Shown one piece after another: positions 7,240-12,064 of a DNA stretch of 12,064 nt; the first letter of the stretch is position 1; every line of letters begins with the position of its first letter. Both the position numbers and the translations under genes were made by a program. A model generated the notes under the pieces. The model searched no databases. It saw only the letters and a list, made by a program, of their open reading frames with translations, and was not told where the DNA came from. The stretch comes from DATFMH01 sp035267045. Lineage in GTDB: Bacteria > Bacteroidota > Rhodothermia > Balneolales > DATFMH01. Location: contig DATFMH010000227.1 in NCBI GenBank assembly GCA_035267045.1, positions 1 through 12,064 on the forward strand, given 5' to 3'.

Positions 7240-7986
7240 ATGAGTAAATCTCTTCAGGAACTCGTCAACGCTTATTGCGATGCTCCGGCACCCGGCTTGA
7301 GGAATGCCATCATTACCGAGGCGATGCCCTTGGTTAAAAGTATCATTGGGAAAATAAAACGACCCGACAATCCTCTAACTCAATATGAGGATATAGAAAG
7401 CGCTGCTATAATGGGACTTTTGCAGTCGCTAGACAGTTACAGAAAAGAAAAAAAGATTCAGTTTAACACATATGCCTATTATCGAATTAAAGGAAGTGTC
7501 ATTGATTATCTAAGAAAAGTTGATGAAATGCCTCGTTTACAACGCGTGACCTTTGGCAAAGCACAAAAGGTAATGGAAAAATTAATGCAAAAACTGGGAC
7601 GTGCACCGGAAGATGACGAGGTAGCTGAAGAACTCGGTATGAGCCTGGAAGAGTATCATAAACTTTTAATCAACGTACAGCAACGTGCTGCCCTATCATT
7701 AAATGACCAAAAATTTAATGATAATGATAGTCACGCATTATCCAATTATATAGCAGATCCAAATGCAGAACTTCCCGATGCCGAAATAATTCGAAAAAGT
7801 ATCTCAGATAAGATCCAGAAAAAAATAAAAGAGCTTAAAGAACGGGACCGTCTGATATTGGCTCTTTACTACTATGAAGATTTAACCCTGAATGAAATAG
7901 CTATTCTTCTGGGGTTGACAGAAGCGCGTATATCGCAAATCATAGGTAAGTTATTAATTCAACTTAAGTCGTCACTTAATCTTTAG
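7240..7986 (+). CDS. fliA: Flagellar sigma factor sigma-28 (FliA family)
   Basis: FliA is the RNA polymerase sigma factor for late flagellar genes such as flagellin and chemotaxis genes, usually held inactive by FlgM until the hook is done. The 248 residues fit the family. Region 2 runs through EDIESAAIMGLLQSLDSY (50-67) and FNTYAYYRIKGSVIDYLRKV (75-94). Region 3 includes KLGRAPEDDEVAEELGMSLE (118-137). Region 4 is KELKERDRLILALYYYEDLT (198-217) with a helix-turn-helix in LNEIAILLGLTEARISQIIG (217-236). The usual Asp-Trp-x-Pro-Arg after region 2 is DEMPR here (95-99). The start lies one base after the stop of the small upstream gene with no separate ribosome binding site, which suggests coupling. 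It is the last gene of the plus-strand unit, so its level depends on the flhB-side promoter. No FlgM gene is in this window. Confidence 0.93.
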   Translation: MSKSLQELVNAYCDAPAPGLRNAIITEAMPLVKSIIGKIKRPDNPLTQYEDIESAAIMGLLQSLDSYRKEKKIQFNTYAYYRIKGSVIDYLRKVDEMPRLQRVTFGKAQKVMEKLMQKLGRAPEDDEVAEELGMSLEEYHKLLINVQQRAALSLNDQKFNDNDSHALSNYIADPNAELPDAEIIRKSISDKIQKKIKELKERDRLILALYYYEDLTLNEIAILLGLTEARISQIIGKLLIQLKSSLNL

Positions 7987-8013
7987 AAGGGTGATAAATT
8001 TCAGTGGCTATTT
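7987..8013. other. Convergent fliA/fliR junction without a visible terminator
   Basis: Only 27 bases separate the fliA stop codon (plus strand) from the fliR stop codon (minus strand). I see no stable hairpin followed by a T-run on either strand here, so transcripts from both units may run into each other or end by a factor-dependent route. Confidence 0.55.
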
Positions 8014-8793
8014 TTACTTACCTATTGAATGTAACACAATAGACAGGTAATTCCACAAATGATTAAAAAATGTATTAAAAGCAACAGGCAGGTACGGTAA
8101 TACTATCAGAAATACCAGAATACCGACTCCAAGCTTGAGTGGTAAAGCAATAAAAAATATGTTTGATTGCGGCATAATTCGTGCAAAAATAGCAAACGAT
8201 AAGTCCATCAAAAAAAGTACTACTAAAAACGGTGAAGCTAACTGAACACCTATCTTAAAAAGATATACTGCCATTTTCAAAAATACCGGAGCTGCCTCTG
8301 CCGGATAAACATGTCCGATGGGAACAATACTAAAACTCGCGGCCAGGGCTTTGATATAGAGCGCGTCTCCCCTTATGCCCAAAAACAACAGAATGGCCAA
8401 CAATGTCATAAATTGTGGTAGTACTCCATTTTGTTGACTTGTTACCGGATCAACGATACTTCCGAAACTTATTCCGAGATCATAACTTACCAACTGTCCG
8501 GCCATCTGTACGCCGCCGAATATTATTTGGCCTACCAACCCCATCGATAAGCCCACCAGAACTTCTTTAAGAATTGCTATAACCACCTGAATGATAGTGG
8601 CATCAGTTGCAAGTACGGCTCCTTGTAAAGGTATGATAGGATATAAAACAATTGTTACCGCGAAAGCAAAAAACAATTTAATGCGTTGGGGAAAAACGGC
8701 AGAACTGAAGTAAGGCGCAGAGAAAATAAGGGAACTTACCCTGACGAATATTAAAAAAGATGCCAATATAAATTCGACAGAGAAGATGTTCAT
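8014..8793 (-). CDS. fliR: Flagellar export gate protein FliR
   Basis: FliR is one copy of the FliP5-FliQ4-FliR1 core through which flagellar substrates cross the inner membrane. The 259 residues match family length. About six hydrophobic segments span the protein. Recognisable blocks are FVRVSSLIFSAPYFSSAVFP (16-35), KEVLVGLSMGLVGQIIFGGV (76-95) with GQLVSYDLGISF behind it (99-110), FLGIRGD (137-143) and RIMPQSNIFFIALPLK (205-220), the family's R-x-x-P-Q-x-N-x-F motif. It is the last gene of the minus-strand unit, 43 bases after fliQ, the largest gap in that unit. The start ATG at 8793 is followed at once by the conserved first helix. Confidence 0.95.
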   Translation of the reverse strand: MNIFSVEFILASFLIFVRVSSLIFSAPYFSSAVFPQRIKLFFAFAVTIVLYPIIPLQGAVLATDATIIQVVIAILKEVLVGLSMGLVGQIIFGGVQMAGQLVSYDLGISFGSIVDPVTSQQNGVLPQFMTLLAILLFLGIRGDALYIKALAASFSIVPIGHVYPAEAAPVFLKMAVYLFKIGVQLASPFLVVLFLMDLSFAIFARIMPQSNIFFIALPLKLGVGILVFLIVLPYLPVAFNTFFNHLWNYLSIVLHSIGK

Positions 8794-8836
8794 AACCCTA
8801 TATACCCCGGCTATTTGCCGATTTCTGCGTTATAAG

Positions 8837-9106
8837 TTAGTGAGCTATTATTGGTATAAATGCAAAAATCCTCTGCATGAAACTTATTATGTACTGCAAC
8901 ATGTAGCTCGAAAAAAAGTACAATATGATAGCTACTGCAGCCATTTTTGGAACGTAACTCAACGTCATTTCCTGAATAGTCGTTGCGGCTTGAAATACAG
9001 AGATAATTAGTCCCACGACTAACGCTCCGGCCAGGATCGGTCCGGCTAAGACCATTATAGCTTTCAAAGCTTCCTGTATCCAATATATTCCAACATCTGT
9101 ATTCAT
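8837..9106 (-). CDS. fliQ: Flagellar export gate protein FliQ
   Basis: FliQ is a small two-helix membrane protein packing around the FliP/FliR core of the export gate. The 89 residues match the family exactly. Residues 14-38 form the first hydrophobic hairpin arm. The conserved cytoplasmic loop follows as SVFQAATTIQEMTLSYVPK (36-54), with the family's Q-x-x-T-x-I-Q-E-x-T-L-S-x-x-P-K pattern. The second hydrophobic arm is residues 55-75. It lies 12 bases after fliP and before fliR, the standard order. A second, overlapping reading frame on this strand is an alternative reading of the same DNA and is not supported. Confidence 0.96.
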   Translation of the reverse strand: MNTDVGIYWIQEALKAIMVLAGPILAGALVVGLIISVFQAATTIQEMTLSYVPKMAAVAIILYFFSSYMLQYIISFMQRIFAFIPIIAH

Positions 9107-9118
9107 ATTCTATCCATT

Positions 9119-9916
9119 TTAGTGAAAACTCCTAACTAACGATCCAACGAGTAGATACCAACCATCAGTTAAAACGAAAACGAGTATTTTAAAAGGCAGG
9201 GAAACCAAAACGGGTGGGAGAAACATAATACCCATCGAAAGGAGAACGGAAGTTACTACAAGATCAATTACCATGAACGGCAAATAAAGAAGGAATCCAA
9301 TCTTAAAAGCAATACGTAATTCACTGATAATAAAGGAGGGAACAACAATATAAAGAGGAAGTTCCCTGACATTATTTACCGTTTTGACTTTTGCGAGATC
9401 CATAAAAAGCAGAAGATCTTTTTGCCTTGTCTGTTTAATCATAAACTCTTTAAGAGGTATTGCTGCTTCATCCAATGCATCCATCTGAGTGATCTTATTA
9501 TTAAGATATGGCTGAATGGCTGTTGAATCTATTTTCTTATAAGTCGGGGCCATTATAAAAATTGTGATGAACAGAGCTAACCCCAGTAAAACCTGATTCG
9601 GTGGAGACTGTTGAGTCCCGAGTCCCATTCGCAAAAAGAAGAATACAACAATGATACGGGTGAAACTAGTCATCATCGTAATAAAAGCAGGGCCAAAAGT
9701 CAGGATGGTCAGTATTATAAGAGTCTGTATCGCCACCGAAAAATCCTTGCCGTTTTTCGGTGATTTTATACTCAGATTTATTTGTGGTATAGAACCTGAT
9801 GCACTCGAAGTTGAAGTTGACTGCGCATGGCCGGTGGAAATTAAAATCAGGGTCAAGAATATAACCATCAATAATATCCTGACATATCCATATTTTTGAT
9901 CTTGATCAGGAAGCAT
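9119..9916 (-). CDS. fliP: Flagellar export gate protein FliP
   Basis: FliP is the main pore-forming component of the flagellar export gate. The 265 residues include an N-terminal signal peptide (about 1-31, with Lys/Arg in the n-region and GHAQ at the likely cleavage point), which is usual for FliP. The family core is FITMMTSFTRIIVVFFFLRM (78-97), then GLGTQQSPPNQVLLGLALFI (98-117). The C-terminal block FKIGFLLYLPFMVIDLVVTS (204-223) is followed by SMGIMFLPP (227-235) and LPFKILVFVLTDGW (240-253). The Met-gate loop carries one of the three consecutive methionines seen in Salmonella FliP. The start ATG overlaps the end of fliO by 11 bases; a later Met at residue 17 would remove the basic n-region. 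Confidence 0.96.
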   Translation of the reverse strand: MLPDQDQKYGYVRILLMVIFLTLILISTGHAQSTSTSSASGSIPQINLSIKSPKNGKDFSVAIQTLIILTILTFGPAFITMMTSFTRIIVVFFFLRMGLGTQQSPPNQVLLGLALFITIFIMAPTYKKIDSTAIQPYLNNKITQMDALDEAAIPLKEFMIKQTRQKDLLLFMDLAKVKTVNNVRELPLYIVVPSFIISELRIAFKIGFLLYLPFMVIDLVVTSVLLSMGIMFLPPVLVSLPFKILVFVLTDGWYLLVGSLVRSFH

Positions 9917-10448
9917 ATTTCTTCTGTGTCTCCGAAAAAATGTTTAAAAACCGGTTGCTATGATTTGGTTTGTTAGCCTGGGGATCTTTCCAGTCATCTT
10001 TATCATACTTTTGTAAAAGTGTTATTTCTTTGCCCGAGACGGCAAGAACCCAATATTCTTCGTTTATAAACATTACAATGATTTGTTGCCCCACTCCAAT
10101 TTGTTGTCGCCCGATTATTGTAAAAATATCAGTATCCCTGGTTGTACCTTTTTTTTGCCAGAACCATAATCCTGCAATGATAATAGTCAAGATTATAAGC
10201 ACCGGAAGAGAGCGCAAAAATAGAGAACTATTATGAGCAGTTGAGGTTTTTTTTACCTGAGGTACAACGGTAAGATTCAGGCTATCTGCATTGACCAGAC
10301 CGGATTTAGCGGCTGGAATCGTATCATATTTATTAGATTGTGCCAATACAAATACCCAGAGGACCAAGAAAACAGCGGCCAGCCCAAGAATTACTTTGAG
10401 CATTTTTTGTGGATCATCACCTACAGGTAATTTTTTTAAATCTAACAT
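9906..10448 (-). CDS. fliO: FliO-type flagellar biosynthesis protein with two membrane segments
   Basis: FliO stabilises FliP during assembly of the flagellar export gate. It is recognised by position between fliN and fliP and by the C-terminal domain: IIGRQQIGVGQQIIVMFINE (111-130), then YWVLAVSGKEITLLQ (132-146), which fits the FliO pattern. The 180 residues are predicted to form a hydrophobic segment at about 18-37, a polar stretch (38-77, likely periplasmic), a second segment at about 80-97, and a cytoplasmic FliO domain and tail (98-180). Classical FliO has one membrane segment, so the extra N-terminal one is unusual; a short leader peptide is an alternative reading. The start codon overlaps the fliN stop as TAATG, indicating coupled translation. 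FliO is poorly conserved, so the name depends partly on context. Confidence 0.8.
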   Translation of the reverse strand: MLDLKKLPVGDDPQKMLKVILGLAAVFLVLWVFVLAQSNKYDTIPAAKSGLVNADSLNLTVVPQVKKTSTAHNSSLFLRSLPVLIILTIIIAGLWFWQKKGTTRDTDIFTIIGRQQIGVGQQIIVMFINEEYWVLAVSGKEITLLQKYDKDDWKDPQANKPNHSNRFLNIFSETQKKYAS

Positions 10449-10792
10449 TAACCCAGACTCTTAATTCTCTCTCTTTCGGAGACCAATCCGGTAATGCGAA
10501 CACCAAAATGTTCATCAATTACCACTACTTCCCCTTGAGCGATTCTAAAACCATTCACCAGAATCTCGACCGGTTCACCGGCCATTTTATCCAGGGCAAC
10601 TACAGAACCTTTAACTAATTGTAAGATTTCTCCTAACGGTAGTTCTTTTCTTCCAAGTTCTACCGAAATATTCATTTCCACATCTTTCAGGATTTCTATA
10701 TTCCGACCTTCTATGATCTCCTGGGTTACTGTATGACTGCCAAACTCTTCAAATTCAACTTTTTTACCATTTATTGAATCATTGTCACTCAT
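10448..10792 (-). CDS. Possible short FliN product from an internal start in fliN
   Basis: Translation from the internal ATG at 10792 (Met187 of the 300-residue protein) would give 114 residues, MSDNDSINGKKVEFEEFGSH onward, made almost only of the FliN SpoA domain. This equals the length of a normal stand-alone FliN. The start is preceded by a near-consensus Shine-Dalgarno sequence at ideal distance and lies exactly in the linker between domains. In type III secretion systems, the related SctQ genes (SpaO, YscQ) are known to make a short C-terminal product from an internal start. The sequence cannot prove that both forms are made. Confidence 0.55.
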   Translation of the reverse strand: MSDNDSINGKKVEFEEFGSHTVTQEIIEGRNIEILKDVEMNISVELGRKELPLGEILQLVKGSVVALDKMAGEPVEILVNGFRIAQGEVVVIDEHFGVRITGLVSERERIKSLG

Positions 10793-11350
10793 AATTTTAC
10801 CCCCTTTACCCTGTTCGTTCTTATTACTATGAATATCGTTATCATGTTTTTTAACCGGAGGTATCACCAATATCATAGTGAGATTAATACCCTTCTTCTT
10901 CTCAGGTCCGATGTTACCTTCAATAACTATCTGCAGGAAGGAATAAGAAGCTATTTTCTTTTCACCAGTTAACTGCGCCGGTTTAATAATATCAAGCTCT
11001 ATTCCCTTCTTTTTCTGTTTAAGATCTTCATCATTTCTAACAATATTCTCAATCAGATTATCAACAAATTCTTTTACAAGATCATTAGAGACTTCCCAAC
11101 CACCTTCATTTTCATCACCAAAAACGATCCGCGACAAAACCGATTCCCAACCAATTGATAATCCCACATACCATGCCTCATGTTGATCGTCAGCAGGCCA
11201 CTCAATGATCCATTCGGTATCTTTTAAAAAAGCAAACTCATCATTCCCTACATCAACTTTGCGAATGATATCCTTGATCTCGATATCCCCTTTTAATGCT
11301 GTATTAATATATTTAACAGCTCTATCGAATAGTAATTCGTTATTATTCAT
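10448..11350 (-). CDS. fliN: Flagellar switch protein FliN/FliY with an N-terminal domain
   Basis: FliN forms the lower part of the flagellar C-ring, helps set rotation direction and docks export cargo. The C-terminal SpoA domain is clear: NIEILKDVEMNISVELGRKE (217-236), then LPLGEILQLVKGSVVALDKM (237-256), GEPVEILVNGFRIAQGEVVV (258-277) and FGVRITGLVSERERI (282-296). Plain FliN is about 110-140 residues; this protein has 300. Residues 1-165 form a separate alpha/beta-looking domain, joined by a Lys/Asn/Gly-rich linker (166-186). This layout resembles FliY (CheC-like domain plus FliN domain). The only hint of a CheC motif is DLVKEFVD (90-97), with Asp at the position where Asn is expected, so phosphatase activity is doubtful. 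It overlaps fliM by 8 bases. An internal start at Met187 is listed separately. Confidence 0.9.
   Translation of the reverse strand: MNNNELLFDRAVKYINTALKGDIEIKDIIRKVDVGNDEFAFLKDTEWIIEWPADDQHEAWYVGLSIGWESVLSRIVFGDENEGGWEVSNDLVKEFVDNLIENIVRNDEDLKQKKKGIELDIIKPAQLTGEKKIASYSFLQIVIEGNIGPEKKKGINLTMILVIPPVKKHDNDIHSNKNEQGKGGKIMSDNDSINGKKVEFEEFGSHTVTQEIIEGRNIEILKDVEMNISVELGRKELPLGEILQLVKGSVVALDKMAGEPVEILVNGFRIAQGEVVVIDEHFGVRITGLVSERERIKSLG
10790..10806 (-). promoter_or_regulatory. Internal ribosome binding site and start codon in fliN
   Basis: On the minus strand AAGGGGGT (10806-10799) differs from the ideal AAGGAGGT at one base, which can still pair by G-U wobble. GGGGG ends 7 bases before the ATG at 10792-10790. 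It is the strongest ribosome binding site I see in the window, stronger than that of fliN itself (AAGG, 9 bases from its ATG). Confidence 0.6.
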
Positions 11351-12064
11351 TAATTTTTACCTTATCTTCTAAATCCGTTTCAACAATACTGAATATTTTT
11401 ACGGCTTTTTTGCCTTTTAAAATACCTGGATAACCATTCATAACGTCTCTGCCGTTTACTCGTATCGGTAGTGGTGCATCGATAGTCTGATCAAGTTTAA
11501 TGGCATCGCCGTTTTTTAACTCTACTAATTCACTAACGGTGATGGTTGTCTCTCCTAACAAAACCTGAAGGGGTGCAGCCACTTTCCTCATATAATCGGT
11601 ATAACTTTTCTTTTGTTCGGGAGTCAGCGACTTCTTCTCTGATTTTCTAACGACCTGATAAAAGGAGTGATTCAAAGGATCTTTAAGCAACTCATAGGGA
11701 TAGCAGATATTCAAAGGCACTTTCTGATTATCGATATCGAGCTGCATTTTGACAACTAATGCCGGATCAAGTAATGACAGGGTATGGATATTTTCTGGTT
11801 TACTCTCATAAATAAATCTGTCGATATTGAATCCGATATGAGGTTTCCATGCCTGTGATAGTTCGTTAAATATTTTATTGATTATACGCGCCAGAATCTT
11901 TTCCTCGATACGGGTCATTACCCGCCGGGGACCGATAGTTTCATCATCACTTCCGCTTTGCCGTTCAATGGTGAACATGCAAAACCCCGGATCTATTTCC
12001 ATCAGCGCCCAATCTTCCAACTCCGTTATTTTAAAAAGATATAGGGTACTCGGTACGTCAATAG
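11343..12064 (-). CDS. fliM: Flagellar motor switch protein FliM (N-terminal part missing at window edge)
   Basis: FliM is the middle C-ring protein that binds CheY-phosphate and links FliG to FliN. The reading frame stays open to the right edge, with IDVPSTLYLFKITELEDWAL before and across a TTG at 12020, so that TTG is internal and the real start is outside. This stretch matches the FliM segment leading into the middle domain. MEIDPGFCMFTIERQSG then corresponds to the family's N-P-x-L-x-F-x-x-I-D-R-x-F-G-G region, and RRVMTRIEEKILARIINKIF is the conserved T-x-I-E helix. The C-terminal SpoA domain contains LQVLLGETTITVSELVELKN, DAIKLDQTIDAPLPIRVNGR and KAVKIFSIV. About 240 codons are visible of roughly 330 usual; the missing part includes the CheY-binding peptide. 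The stop overlaps the fliN start by 8 bases. Confidence 0.93.
   Translation of the reverse strand, partial: IDVPSTLYLFKITELEDWALMEIDPGFCMFTIERQSGSDDETIGPRRVMTRIEEKILARIINKIFNELSQAWKPHIGFNIDRFIYESKPENIHTLSLLDPALVVKMQLDIDNQKVPLNICYPYELLKDPLNHSFYQVVRKSEKKSLTPEQKKSYTDYMRKVAAPLQVLLGETTITVSELVELKNGDAIKLDQTIDAPLPIRVNGRDVMNGYPGILKGKKAVKIFSIVETDLEDKVKINE

Noticed and set aside
8808..8820. Small hairpin CGGC-TATTT-GCCG between fliQ and fliR
   Set aside because: It has only four base pairs and no T-run; too weak to call a terminator or regulatory element.
8786..9106. Reading frames of 74 (plus) and 90 (minus) codons overlapping fliQ
   Set aside because: They are alternative frames of fliQ, which matches its family over the full length; the products look like no protein and lack conserved patterns.
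12018..12020. TTG at 12020 as the start of fliM
   Set aside because: The frame continues upstream to the window edge and encodes typical FliM residues (VPSTLYLFKITEL), so the TTG is an internal Leu codon.

Overview
This window is a dense flagellar gene cluster. It carries most of the inner-membrane export gate, the switch (C-ring) proteins, the FlhF/FlhG placement pair, the flagellar sigma factor and two distal-rod proteins. Every clearly recognisable gene is flagellar. Base composition is moderately AT-rich. Some starts have clear Shine-Dalgarno sequences (flgG, flhG, an internal start in fliN) and others have weak ones. The organism is a flagellated Gram-negative-type bacterium, since it has a FlgF/FlgG distal rod and an FliO-FliP-FliQ-FliR gate. 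The style of the FlgF N-terminus, the degenerate FlhF and the layout make me think of the Bacteroidota/FCB side of the tree (for example Balneola-like lineages). That is inference, and no gene here proves it.

Layout, left to right. (1) Positions 1-1343, minus strand: flgF then flgG, with flgG cut by the left edge. (2) Positions 1344-1700: a 357-base divergent intergenic region, the only real non-coding stretch, with a sigma-54-like element in front of flgF. (3) Positions 1701-7986, plus strand: flhB, flhA, flhF, flhG, a 68-codon membrane-protein gene of unknown function, and fliA, tightly packed with overlaps or 1-32 base gaps. (4) Positions 12064-8014, minus strand: fliM (cut by the right edge), fliN/fliY, fliO, fliP, fliQ, fliR. 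This run converges on fliA with only 27 bases between the two stop codons.

How the genes work together: FliP, FliQ and FliR form the export-gate core helped by FliO. FlhB and FlhA complete the gate and select substrates. FliM and FliN form the switch and cargo-docking ring. FlhF and FlhG normally set flagellum position and number. FliA directs late flagellar transcription. FlgF and FlgG are exported to form the rod.

The points most worth a second look are these: a near-perfect internal ribosome binding site in the 300-residue FliN/FliY gene, which would make a free 114-residue FliN; an FlhF whose GTPase motifs are badly eroded, beside an FlhG lacking a recognisable FlhF-activating N-terminal motif; a small hydrophobic protein gene between flhG and fliA; a two-membrane-segment FliO; a FliP with an altered methionine gate; and a FliA with a changed Asp-Trp signature. 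No mobile elements, CRISPR arrays, tRNA or rRNA genes were seen.
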